NCBI RefSeq assembly: GCF_042427615.1
Contig: NZ_JBHMEZ010000003.1
Coordinates: 1,054,001 to 1,118,000 of the forward strand
Direction of reading: 5' to 3'
Origin: Formosa undariae
GTDB lineage: Bacteria > Bacteroidota > Bacteroidia > Flavobacteriales > Flavobacteriaceae
DNA: 64,000 nt
Position 1 is the first letter of the stretch. Every line of letters starts with the position of its first letter. Below, piece by piece: positions 1-7,259 of the stretch. The notes under the pieces are model-generated. The model saw only the letters and a list, made by a program, of their open reading frames with translations, had not been told where the DNA came from and searched no databases. The translations under genes were made by a program, and so were the position numbers.

Positions 1-412
1 AATTAAGAAAGACGAAACTCAGATTTCTAAATTAAGTGACGACGAAAATAAAAAATTAGAAGACATTCTTAAAGAAGCGATTCCTGCAGATAAATTTATG
101 GTACAATTAGAACCGTCTGATAGCGATGCTTCACCATTTATTATCACGCAACCAGAATTTATGCGTCGTATGAAAGAGATGCAACAAACTGGTGGTGGCG
201 GAATGAACATGTTTGGTAATATGCCAGAAATGTACAATCTTATTGTTAACACAAACGCACCTTTAGTTTCAGAAATATTAAATACTGAAGCTGGAGACGA
301 CCAAAAACGTTTAATTACGCAAAGTTTAGATTTAGCACGTTTATCTCAAGGTTTATTAAAAGGAGAAGAATTAACTAAATTCATAAAACGTAGTTATAGT
401 ATGATTAAGTAA
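1..412 (+). CDS. htpG: Chaperone protein HtpG (Hsp90), C-terminal part only
   Basis: The reading frame is open from base 2 and the gene begins before the window, so only about the last 136 residues are visible. They match the C-terminal dimerisation domain of bacterial Hsp90: a basic and acidic linker, PSDSDASPFIITQPEFMRRM, then a Gly/Met-rich loop (GGGGMNMFGNMPE). A helix with NLIVNTNAPLVSEIL follows, and the C-terminal helices contain DLARLSQGLLKGEELTKFI. HtpG is a cytosolic ATP-dependent chaperone; its ATPase N-terminus lies outside the window. The conserved NxNxPL motif and the position of the stop make the family assignment secure. A strong terminator follows 22 bp after the stop, so this is the end of its transcription unit. 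Confidence 0.95.
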   Translation, partial: IKKDETQISKLSDDENKKLEDILKEAIPADKFMVQLEPSDSDASPFIITQPEFMRRMKEMQQTGGGGMNMFGNMPEMYNLIVNTNAPLVSEILNTEAGDDQKRLITQSLDLARLSQGLLKGEELTKFIKRSYSMIK

Positions 413-433
413 TTAATCGACTATTATAATTAT

Positions 434-475
434 AAAATCCGTTACCTTTTAAAACAAGGTGACGGATTTTTTTTG
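434..475 (+). terminator. Rho-independent terminator after htpG
   Basis: The stem AAAATCCGTTACCTT pairs with AAGGTGACGGATTTT (one G-U wobble) around a short A/T loop and is followed by a run of T. It lies 22 bp after the htpG stop. Confidence 0.85.
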
Positions 476-573
476 TTATTAAACAAGCATCTTAATAATC
501 ACTTTTTTAATAATTAGAGTCTACTTTATAAAATTTATATTAATTTCACGCCCTATTATTACACACAATAGTT

Positions 574-945
574 ATGATAAAAAAAACGATATTTCTTGTT
601 CTTTTAGGTTTAGGAATACTTATTAGTGCCTATATGGCCTTTGTTTATTACGTTCCTTATAGTACAGGAACTCGTGCCGGAGAACTTATAAAAGTGAGTC
701 AGAAAGGTGTTATTTTTAAAACCTGGGAAGGCGAAATTAGTCAAGGTATTAGCGGCGCTCAAATCTTTTCTTTTTCAATAATGGACGACGACCAAGAAGT
801 GATCGAACAATTAAACGAGTTACAGGGTCAATATGTAAAACTAGAATATACACAACGCTATAGAACCTTCTTTATTTGGGGAGATAGTAAACATTTTGTT
901 ACCAAAGTTATTCCTGAAAAATCTCCACATATAAATAGAAGATAA
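574..945 (+). CDS. Small membrane-anchored protein of unknown function
   Basis: This 123-residue protein starts with a short basic segment and one hydrophobic helix (about residues 5-27, LVLLGLGILISAYMAFVYYV). That looks like a membrane anchor or uncleaved signal. The rest is a small soluble domain with GTRAGELIKVSQKG, KTWEGEIS and a C-terminal YVKLEYTQRYRTFFIWGDSKHF, which suggests a compact beta-rich fold outside the cytoplasm. I recognise it as a conserved small protein of Bacteroidota. Related proteins in databases sometimes carry a 6-phosphogluconate dehydrogenase label, but nothing here resembles that enzyme (no Rossmann fold, far too short). It stands alone between the htpG terminator and the next small gene. 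Function unknown. Confidence 0.75.
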   Translation: MIKKTIFLVLLGLGILISAYMAFVYYVPYSTGTRAGELIKVSQKGVIFKTWEGEISQGISGAQIFSFSIMDDDQEVIEQLNELQGQYVKLEYTQRYRTFFIWGDSKHFVTKVIPEKSPHINRR

Positions 946-1034
946 TAGATTTAGATTATAAAAAACGGAGTTAATATTCTTTAGGCCATCATTTATATTT
1001 TCATTAACTTTAAAACAATCAGTAGGTTAAAGTT

Positions 1035-1430
1035 ATGAAGACACTAATTCAGAAATTAAAACTCCATAAACACAACGAGATTCTTGTTTTAAACGAACCT
1101 GAAGAATTCTCTGCATTGGTGGGACACTTAGATTGCAATGTTCTAGGATCGCTATTAAAGACTTCTAGTGTATCTTGTGCCTTATTATTTATTACCTCTA
1201 AAAAAGAGCTGATAGATCAAATGCTTACGCTTTTTCCGAAACTCACAGACGATTCTATGCTTTGGATTGCGTACCCTAATAAAACCTCTAAGTCTTATAT
1301 TATTGAATTATATAACGATGAAGCTTGGGACGAAATAATGGATTACAGGCTTCAACCCATCCGCCAAATCGAACTGAATTCGAATTGGAATGCCCTCCGA
1401 TTTCGTAAAATAGAATACATAAAACATTAA
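1035..1430 (+). CDS. DUF3052-like small protein, function unknown
   Basis: This 131-residue cytosolic protein has no signal peptide or membrane segment. The N-terminus EILVLNEPEEF and the later FPKLTDDSMLWIAYPNKTS, followed by the C-terminal LNSNWNALRFRK, have the layout of the DUF3052 family. That family has a Rossmann-like alternation, a central LWV.YPK motif and a terminal W.ALRFR motif. The function of the family is not known to me. The upstream gap is 89 bp with an imperfect -7 element, and there is a 55-bp gap to the FUSC-family gene downstream. The start is the first ATG in the frame, directly after the stretch AGTAGGTTAAAGTT. Confidence 0.65.
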   Translation: MKTLIQKLKLHKHNEILVLNEPEEFSALVGHLDCNVLGSLLKTSSVSCALLFITSKKELIDQMLTLFPKLTDDSMLWIAYPNKTSKSYIIELYNDEAWDEIMDYRLQPIRQIELNSNWNALRFRKIEYIKH

Positions 1431-1485
1431 TTAATATTTATTCGAATTAAGACTTTTAGATTATCTTTACATGTGAAGCTAGCAC

Positions 1486-3735
1486 ATGATAAAAGACAAT
1501 TTAAAATCTATCGAATTATTCTTTAAAGGATCTCATTTTTATCGTGGTCTTATATTAACGACCTCCATATTAATCCCTTTAGTATTATTTTATTCTCTTG
1601 ACATATTTTCTTATGCACCTTCTATTGCCATTGGTGTATTTTTAAATGCACCTAGTGATATCCCTGGTAGTTTAAAACGAAAAATAAATGGTACGCTGCT
1701 TAGCATCTTGCTTACATCAGCGACGACTTGTATTATACTTTTTGGGAAACCTTTTTTTTATGTTCTAGTCGTACTTATTCCCGTTCTAACGTTTCTAATT
1801 TCATTACTATCAGCATACGGATTTAGAGGTTCTTTAATCGCTTTCTCTGGCTTATTAGCTATGGTTATTGGATTAGGTGTACATTACGACACACCTTCAC
1901 AAATTTTAATTCACGGTCTTTTAATCGCGTGTGGTGGACTTTGGTATTTGCTATACACCTTATTAGTAAATAGGCTAATTCCTAAAAAAGATGAAGACCA
2001 AGTTATTTCGGAAACCTTACTTTTAACAGGAAAATATCTTAAGGTTAGAGCGAAACTTATCACCAAAAAGAACAATAGAACGAAGCTTCAAAATGAATTA
2101 TTTTTGCTTCAAACTCAAATTAGTGAAAAGCATGAAACCTTAAGAGAAATGCTCCTAACAGAACGAAAACGTTCTGGACGTTCTCATTTTGATGAAAAGC
2201 GCTTACTTATTTTTATATCCTTAGTCGATATTTTCGAATTAGCCCTTGCAAACAACTTAGATTACACCAAAATTGACACCCATTTTAGCGAACGTAAACA
2301 GCATTTAAAACCCTTCAAAAATTTAAATTTCGTGATGGGTAATCACCTGATTATGCTATCGGAATCTGTAATAAAAGGAAACAAAATACCAACTAAAAAC
2401 AAACTTATAAAAGCATTAAATAAGGCTTCGAAAGGCATAAAATATTATGTAGACGACGTACAACTTCCTAAAGCAAGAGAAGGCGCTATGATGCTTCATA
2501 ATTTATACGATTATCAAGAAAAACTACTTTATGAGATACGTTCGATAAGACGTGTTATGGCCAATGTAAAAAGTGCTTCTAGTTTAAAGTTACAAGACAC
2601 AGAGGCGGTTCAGTTTATTACACATCAGGAATATTCATCATCTATTTATTTTGAAAATATCAGTTTTAAATCTCCTATTTTCAGACATACATTACGATTA
2701 ATGGTTTCTATGTTGGCAGCCTTTTTATTCGGTGAGTATTTCGAAATTAGAAATGCCTACTGGATTATGCTAACCGTAATTGTTATTATGCGTCCTAATT
2801 ATGGATTAACAAAAGAGCGTACCAAAAACAGAATTATAGGAACTTTAATTGGAGCCGTTTTCGCCATTGCGATAATTATGCTTACAACAAATACTATTGT
2901 TTATGCCGTATTAGCCGCATTGTCTTTAACGTTTGCATTTTCATTAATTCAGCAAAATTATAGAGTTGGCGCAACCTTTATTACAACATACATCATATTT
3001 GTGTATGCCTTACTCGATCCAAATGCAATGAACGTTATAAAGTTTAGAGTGATCGATACGTTAATAGGTGCTTTAATTTCTTTGTGTACAACCTATTTTT
3101 TATGGCCAAATTGGGAGTATAAAAACTTAAACGATGTTATAGAATCTGTCGTTAAGAATAGTACCATTTACTTGTTAGCGACACAGAATTTATCGCATAA
3201 TAAAAATAGTGACAACATAAATTACAAACTCTCCCGTAAAGAAGCTTTTTTAGCTGTTGGAAACTTAAATGCTGCGTTCCAGCGTATGACCCAAGATCCG
3301 AAATCTAAGCAAATAGAATTGGATTTAATTTATAAAATAGTGACTTTAAATCATACGTTTTTAGCTGCTGTTGCATCCTTAGGAAGTTTTATTCAGCATC
3401 ATAAAACGCGAGAAGCCTCAGAACAGTTTGATGTGTTTATCAATCATATAAAAAACAACTTAGATTATACTTTCGCTCTATTACATAAAGACGAGTTAAA
3501 ACCTCTACATACAGGAGCAGATATTTCGGAAGCAGAAGACAAGCTATTACTTAACTTTCAAAAGCTATCAAAAAAGCGAAATAAGGAAATTGAAAAAGGA
3601 AAAACTATAATCGACAAAAGCATGCTTAACGATTTACAGGAAGCACATTTAATTTACAACCAACTGCTTTGGCTAAAAGGCCTTTCGGAAAGTTTAAAAA
3701 AATCTACCGAAAAGTACGTCAACGCTTTTAGTTAA
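1486..3735 (+). CDS. FUSC/YccS-family inner-membrane protein
   Basis: This 749-residue protein has the two-block architecture of the YccS/YhfK family. There is an N-terminal hydrophobic bundle (about residues 18-165), a charged cytosolic stretch with coiled-coil character (about 170-395), a second hydrophobic bundle (about 400-530) and a cytosolic helical tail. The second bundle contains RNAYWIMLTVIVIMRPNYGL and KNRIIGTLIGA, the FUSC (fusaric acid resistance-like) signature. Family members are putative efflux or transport proteins for aromatic acids or other small molecules; the substrate cannot be deduced. Upstream is a TATCTTTA element (1462-1469), 17 bp before the ATG. It appears monocistronic; the helicase downstream has its own promoter. 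Confidence 0.85.
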   Translation: MIKDNLKSIELFFKGSHFYRGLILTTSILIPLVLFYSLDIFSYAPSIAIGVFLNAPSDIPGSLKRKINGTLLSILLTSATTCIILFGKPFFYVLVVLIPVLTFLISLLSAYGFRGSLIAFSGLLAMVIGLGVHYDTPSQILIHGLLIACGGLWYLLYTLLVNRLIPKKDEDQVISETLLLTGKYLKVRAKLITKKNNRTKLQNELFLLQTQISEKHETLREMLLTERKRSGRSHFDEKRLLIFISLVDIFELALANNLDYTKIDTHFSERKQHLKPFKNLNFVMGNHLIMLSESVIKGNKIPTKNKLIKALNKASKGIKYYVDDVQLPKAREGAMMLHNLYDYQEKLLYEIRSIRRVMANVKSASSLKLQDTEAVQFITHQEYSSSIYFENISFKSPIFRHTLRLMVSMLAAFLFGEYFEIRNAYWIMLTVIVIMRPNYGLTKERTKNRIIGTLIGAVFAIAIIMLTTNTIVYAVLAALSLTFAFSLIQQNYRVGATFITTYIIFVYALLDPNAMNVIKFRVIDTLIGALISLCTTYFLWPNWEYKNLNDVIESVVKNSTIYLLATQNLSHNKNSDNINYKLSRKEAFLAVGNLNAAFQRMTQDPKSKQIELDLIYKIVTLNHTFLAAVASLGSFIQHHKTREASEQFDVFINHIKNNLDYTFALLHKDELKPLHTGADISEAEDKLLLNFQKLSKKRNKEIEKGKTIIDKSMLNDLQEAHLIYNQLLWLKGLSESLKKSTEKYVNAFS

Positions 3736-3790
3736 AACCAAAAGGTTCTAGGTAAAAACACAAAGTGGTCAATACTGTTGGCTTTTACAC

Positions 3791-3798
3791 TATCTTTG
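3791..3798 (+). promoter_or_regulatory. -7 promoter element for the DEAD-box helicase gene
   Basis: TATCTTTG matches the Bacteroidota -7 consensus TAnnTTTG, 23 bp before the ATG at 3822. No clear TTG -33 element is seen. Because it lies inside an in-frame upstream extension starting at 3765, it argues that translation starts at 3822. Confidence 0.55.
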
Positions 3799-3821
3799 TC
3801 CCAATCTTATTTATTTATATC

Positions 3822-5060
3822 ATGTCGTTTAAAGACTTACAACTTAACAGGCCGCTTTTACGCGCTATTGCAGAATCTGGTTATAATGAACCTACTTTAA
3901 TTCAGGAAAAAACAATCCCTTTTGTTTTAGCTGGAAAAGATGTTATTGCATCTGCACAAACCGGTACAGGAAAAACAGCTGCTTTTGCATTACCTATTCT
4001 TCAATTATTTTTCGATAATCAAAATGCTCCAAAAGGAGGAAAAAAGATTAAAGCACTAATTGTAAGTCCTACGCGAGAATTAGCCATTCAAATTGAAGAA
4101 AACTTTCAGAAATATAGCAAATATACCAACTTAACAAGTGCTGTCGTTTTTGGTGGTGCTTCTATAGAACCTCAAATTGCTATTTTAAAGAAAGGTGTCG
4201 ACATTTTAATTGCGACTCCTGGTCGTCTGCTTGATTTACACAAGCAAGATGTTGTAAATTTAGATTTCGTTGAAACATTAGTTCTTGACGAAGCCGATTT
4301 AATGCTAGACATGGGCTTTATAGACGATGTTAAAAAAATTGAACGTCTATGTTCTAAAGAAAAACAAATTTTATTGTTTTCGGCAACTATGCCTTTTAAG
4401 GTTGAGCAACTTGCTAAAACGATTTTAAAAGATCCTGAACGTGTAGAAGTCTCTCCAACATCTTCAGCAGCAAAAAGTGTATCGCAATTATTGTTTTATG
4501 TTCCAAAACCTAAGAAAATTGAATTGTGTTTACATTTATTAAGAAATACAATAAAAGGAAACATGTTAATTTTTAGACGCACAAAGTTTGGTGTCGAAAA
4601 ATTAGAGCAAACCTTAGCTAAAAATGGTTATAAAGTTGAAAGCTTTCATGGCGATAAATCTCAAGAAGATAGACAAGCCGCTTTAACTAATTTCAAGAAT
4701 GGTGATTCAAATATTTTAATTGCAACGGATGTTGCCGCTCGTGGTATTGATATTGATAGCTTAGATGCTGTAATTAATTTCGATATCCCAAATATTTCGG
4801 AAACTTATGTTCACAGAATTGGAAGAACTGGACGTGCTGGAAATTTAGGAATGTCGTATTCTTTTTGTTCTGCAGACGAAAAAGGTTACATCAAATCAAT
4901 TCAACAATTAATGCAAAGAGAAATCGCAGTTGAAGAAGACCATCCTTATTTATTAGATCCAAAGGCAAAACCTGAAGTTCACAAGAAACAAGGCGGTAGC
5001 AAACATAAAAAAGGTCGTAAATCTGAAGCTTCTAAGAAGAAAAAGAAACGCTGGTATTAA
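3822..5060 (+). CDS. DEAD-box ATP-dependent RNA helicase
   Basis: This 412-residue helicase of the RhlE/DeaD group remodels RNA structure or RNA-protein complexes in the cytosol. All motifs are visible in order: Q motif (GYNEPTLIQEKTIP), I (AQTGTGKT), Ia (PTRELA), Ib (TPGR), II (DEAD in VLDEADLML), III (SAT), IV (LIFRRTKFG), V (ATDVAARGIDI) and VI (HRIGRTGRAG). A basic tail of about 35 residues rich in lysine and glycine follows, typical of RhlE-like enzymes and likely to bind RNA. The frame is open from 3765, but the first 19 residues there are hydrophobic and overlap the -7 promoter element. The ATG at 3822 (MSFKDLQLNRPL) aligns with the usual start. Confidence 0.95.
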   Translation: MSFKDLQLNRPLLRAIAESGYNEPTLIQEKTIPFVLAGKDVIASAQTGTGKTAAFALPILQLFFDNQNAPKGGKKIKALIVSPTRELAIQIEENFQKYSKYTNLTSAVVFGGASIEPQIAILKKGVDILIATPGRLLDLHKQDVVNLDFVETLVLDEADLMLDMGFIDDVKKIERLCSKEKQILLFSATMPFKVEQLAKTILKDPERVEVSPTSSAAKSVSQLLFYVPKPKKIELCLHLLRNTIKGNMLIFRRTKFGVEKLEQTLAKNGYKVESFHGDKSQEDRQAALTNFKNGDSNILIATDVAARGIDIDSLDAVINFDIPNISETYVHRIGRTGRAGNLGMSYSFCSADEKGYIKSIQQLMQREIAVEEDHPYLLDPKAKPEVHKKQGGSKHKKGRKSEASKKKKKRWY

Positions 5061-5069
5061 TCCAAATAC

Positions 5070-5735
5070 TTATTCCACAGGAAAATTAAAATACTGATTT
5101 TTAAAGGGTTCATTTCTCAATGTAAAATGCCACCATTCTTTGCTATAACTTCTAAATCCGTGTTTTTGCATGACCCGTTGTAGCAATATTCTGTTGTGTT
5201 TTTGTTCGGCGCTTAAATTAGTATATGCCACCCAAGATGGCTCTCCAAAAAAGTCGAAAGGCGAGCCCATATCTAAATTTTCATCTGTATCTGTATGCAC
5301 AATAGTTAAATCGACTGTGCTCCCACTGCTGTGTCTCGATTTTGAAGCAATATAACCGTCTCTAAATAAATAGCGTTTATTTACATCAGGATAAAAATGA
5401 GGTTTCATTATAGTATCGTTAATATTCTTTGCCCATTTTATAAAATGATTAACGGCTTCTTGAGGTCGGTAAGCATCATAAATCTTAAGAGATAAGTTCT
5501 GAGCTTCTAATTCTTTTTGAACCGCCTTTAAAGCTTCGGCAGTTTCCTGAGTAACAATACCCACTGCATTGTGATATCCATAAATAGGTTCTCCTACGAA
5601 GTTATAATCTGTGCAATAGCGCATCTCTAATTGTATGCTTGGCACAACATCTTTTACATACACAAACCCTTTAGGTAACTGCGAAAAAGCGTAAAAACTA
5701 ATAAGAAAACAGAAAAAGGTAATTTTAAATTTCAT
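5070..5735 (-). CDS. ddpX: D-alanyl-D-alanine dipeptidase (VanX/DdpX family)
   Basis: This 221-residue zinc peptidase of family M15D hydrolyses D-Ala-D-Ala. An N-terminal signal peptide (about residues 1-18, KITFFCFLISFYAFSQ) directs it out of the cytoplasm. The zinc site is visible: SRHSSGSTVDLT supplies the His and Asp ligands (SxHxxGxxxD), and EWWHF supplies the catalytic Glu and the last His. The arginine-containing YDAYRPQEAV motif of the family is also present. In Gram-negative bacteria such enzymes are thought to salvage cell-wall D-Ala-D-Ala. No vanH, vanA or vanRS gene is nearby, so this is not a glycopeptide-resistance cassette. It converges on the helicase gene with only 9 bp between stops. 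Confidence 0.9.
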   Translation of the reverse strand: MKFKITFFCFLISFYAFSQLPKGFVYVKDVVPSIQLEMRYCTDYNFVGEPIYGYHNAVGIVTQETAEALKAVQKELEAQNLSLKIYDAYRPQEAVNHFIKWAKNINDTIMKPHFYPDVNKRYLFRDGYIASKSRHSSGSTVDLTIVHTDTDENLDMGSPFDFFGEPSWVAYTNLSAEQKHNRILLQRVMQKHGFRSYSKEWWHFTLRNEPFKNQYFNFPVE

Positions 5736-5779
5736 AGCATCGGCATTAAAGGCTAATTTAGATAAAATATTTTTCTCCT

Positions 5780-6139
5780 ATGTTGTATCCTTGGCATTTA
5801 TATTTGATGGCTATTCTTTATATCGTAGCTGGTGTATTACATTTTGTAAACCCCAAGACCTATTTAAGAATCATGCCTGACTACATTCCTAACCCTAAAT
5901 TAATGGTTGCTTTAAGCGGCTTTTTCGAAATTGCTTTAGGTATTGCTATTTGTATTCCGATTTTAAAATCGATTGCGATTTATGGCTTTATTGCTATGCT
6001 TGCTGTTTTCTTACTCGTACATTTTTACATGCTTAAAAACGATAAAACTGGAGCAGGCATTCCTAAATGGATCTTAATATCCCGCATCCCTCTTCAATTT
6101 GTATTAATGTATTGGGCATATTCATACGTAACGCTATAA
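5780..6139 (+). CDS. DoxX-family small membrane protein
   Basis: This 119-residue protein has four hydrophobic helices and the DoxX/DoxD-like N-terminal pattern (YLMAILYIVAGVLHFVNP, then RIMPDYIPNP). It belongs to the DoxX superfamily of small four-helix inner-membrane proteins. The biochemical role of these proteins in Bacteroidota is unsettled. The family name comes from the thiosulfate:quinone oxidoreductase subunit of Acidianus, but no DoxA partner is present. The stop at 6139 is followed only 2 bp later by the ATG of the AlkB-like gene, so the two are probably co-transcribed and perhaps translationally coupled. It diverges from ddpX with only 44 bp between starts. Confidence 0.8.
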   Translation: MLYPWHLYLMAILYIVAGVLHFVNPKTYLRIMPDYIPNPKLMVALSGFFEIALGIAICIPILKSIAIYGFIAMLAVFLLVHFYMLKNDKTGAGIPKWILISRIPLQFVLMYWAYSYVTL

Positions 6140-6141
6140 AG

Positions 6142-6738
6142 ATGCTTTTTGAAAATGAACCTATAGTTTTAAAAATGAAGGATGCAGAAGTCATCTACTT
6201 CCCTGCATTCTTTAATTCTTCTGAAGCTGATTTCTATTTCAAATCTCTTTTAAATTCAGTTACTTGGCAACAAGACGATATTCGGATTTTCGGAAAAACA
6301 ATGCCACAACCTCGGCTTACCGCATTATATGCAAATAATGAGAAACCGTATTCATATTCAGGGATTACGATGACTCCTCAAGAGTTTAACACCCCACTTT
6401 CAATAATTAAAACTAAAATAGAATCAGAGACGCAACACAAATTTACAACCTGTTTATGTAATTTATATCGCGACGGAAATGACAGTAATGGATGGCATTC
6501 GGATAACGAAAAAGAGTTGGGACAAAATCCGATAATTGCTTCGGTATCTTTTGGAGCAGCACGTGTATTTCATTTAAAACACCGTAAAGATGCAAACTTA
6601 AAACAGAAACTGATATTACAACATGGCAGTTTACTTTTAATGAAAGGAGAAACTCAAAAGCACTGGCTACACCAAGTTCCAAAAACAAAAAAAGTGATTG
6701 GGCAGCGCATTAATTTAACTTTTAGAACGGTATATTAA
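6142..6738 (+). CDS. alkB: AlkB-family 2-oxoglutarate/Fe(II)-dependent dioxygenase
   Basis: This 198-residue protein belongs to the AlkB group that repairs alkylated bases by oxidative demethylation. The double-stranded beta-helix iron site is visible: WHSDNE supplies the HxD ligands and HWLHQVPKTKK the distal His. QRINLTFR supplies the arginines that bind 2-oxoglutarate and shape the active site. The nucleotide-recognition part MPQPRLTALYAN.....YSYSG is typical of the AlkB/ALKBH2-like subgroup. The frame is open upstream to 6067, but that extension overlaps doxX and has no homology-like content. The ATG at 6142, 2 bp after the doxX stop, is the sensible start. Confidence 0.9.
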   Translation: MLFENEPIVLKMKDAEVIYFPAFFNSSEADFYFKSLLNSVTWQQDDIRIFGKTMPQPRLTALYANNEKPYSYSGITMTPQEFNTPLSIIKTKIESETQHKFTTCLCNLYRDGNDSNGWHSDNEKELGQNPIIASVSFGAARVFHLKHRKDANLKQKLILQHGSLLLMKGETQKHWLHQVPKTKKVIGQRINLTFRTVY

Positions 6739-6776
6739 ACAAAAAAACCGAAGTCCCTCAACCCCGGTTTATTGAT

Positions 6777-6805
6777 TTGCATATTTTATAAAGATGTTAG
6801 ATTTG
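6777..6805 (+). promoter_or_regulatory. Sigma-A-type promoter with no downstream protein gene
   Basis: TTG (6777-6779), an 18-bp spacer and TAGATTTG (6798-6805) match the Bacteroidota -33/-7 consensus. A second TTG at 6772-6774 gives a 23-bp spacer. The -7 box lies inside an inverted repeat TAGATT-TGGG-AATCTA (6798-6813). The next gene on this strand starts only at 7260 and is preceded by a terminator at 7057-7085. Confidence 0.45.
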
Positions 6806-7049
6806 GGAATCTAGTATCAACTATATAATGCAAAAATTAATTAATCCTTTTCTAAAATATTCTTTAGAATAGTCAAAAGTAAAAAAATAAGCCGAAATAA
6901 TAGTGTTAAACCCTGATTTTATTCGACTAAATACACTGAATTTTAACGTTAGGAATCACTGAAAAGAAAAGAACACAAAAAGCCGCGTTTAAAGACTCTA
7001 TTTTTATTGAGAATTGAATGCATATTTATCTAAGAAGCAATTAAAAAAA

Positions 7050-7166
7050 AGGCAAAGAAAAAGCATCCTTTCGGGATGCTTTTTCACTAACTAACCAACC
7101 AATATGAAAATTATTACTCTCAATATTAAAGTAACCACACTCTAATATTTGTTATCATAATAATTA
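7050..7166 (-). ncRNA. Predicted sigma-54-dependent small RNA
   Basis: A transcript starting about 12 bp downstream of the consensus -24/-12 promoter (7177-7192) would begin near 7166. It would run leftwards about 115 nt and end at the hairpin 7085-7057 with its T-rich tail. I find no start codon with a credible protein on this strand. Just before the hairpin it carries a G/T-rich, probably unpaired segment GGTTGGTTAGTTAGT (7103-7089), a plausible seed for base-pairing. This is an inference from promoter plus terminator only; no known RNA family was recognised. Confidence 0.4.
7057..7085. terminator. Bidirectional intrinsic terminator without adjacent protein gene
   Basis: A perfect 12-bp stem (GAAAAAGCATCC with GGATGCTTTTTC) closes a 5-nt loop. 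The rightward side ends in TTTTTC. The leftward side ends in TTTTTCTTTGCC followed by eight T. It could stop transcripts from either side; no coding gene ends within 300 bp on either strand. Confidence 0.75.
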
Positions 7167-7176
7167 CAAACTAAAA

Positions 7177-7192
7177 TGCAATCATCGTGCCA
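7177..7192 (-). promoter_or_regulatory. Consensus sigma-54 (RpoN) -24/-12 promoter
   Basis: The reverse strand reads TGGCACGATGATTGCA. This matches every specified position of the sigma-54 consensus TGGCACG-N4-TTGC(A/T), with the invariant GG and GC separated by exactly 10 bp. It points away from the DUF819 gene, towards the hairpin at 7057-7085. Confidence 0.7.
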
Positions 7193-7259
7193 AACTTTAA
7201 AACAAACTCTTTCTTTTTAAAGCTCAAAATTGTTAATTTGCGTCTTTTAACAAATCTTT

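Larger units (their letters stand above)
6739..7259. other. Gene-free region with two outward-facing RNA promoters and a shared hairpin
   Basis: No convincing protein gene is present in these 521 bases. The stretch holds a weak inverted repeat after alkB (AAACCG...CGGTTT, 6745-6770) and a rightward sigma-A-type promoter (6777-6805). It also has a 12-bp perfect hairpin with T-rich flanks on both strands (7057-7085) and a leftward consensus sigma-54 promoter (7177-7192). One or two non-coding transcripts are likely; see the separate entries. Confidence 0.6.

Noticed and set aside
574..945. 6-phosphogluconate dehydrogenase annotation of the small membrane-anchored protein
   Set aside because: The protein is 123 residues with a transmembrane helix and lacks the NADP-binding Rossmann fold, so such a label would be an annotation artefact.
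5070..5735. Glycopeptide-resistance cassette because of the VanX-like dipeptidase
   Set aside because: No ligase, dehydrogenase or VanRS genes nearby. The enzyme has a signal peptide, unlike cytosolic VanX, and fits a D-Ala-D-Ala salvage dipeptidase.
7104..7145. Mini-ORF of 13 codons on the forward strand (starting MKIITLN) inside the hairpin region
   Set aside because: Too short, A/T-biased content, no promoter or conservation visible. It overlaps the predicted reverse-strand RNA, so I treat it as chance.
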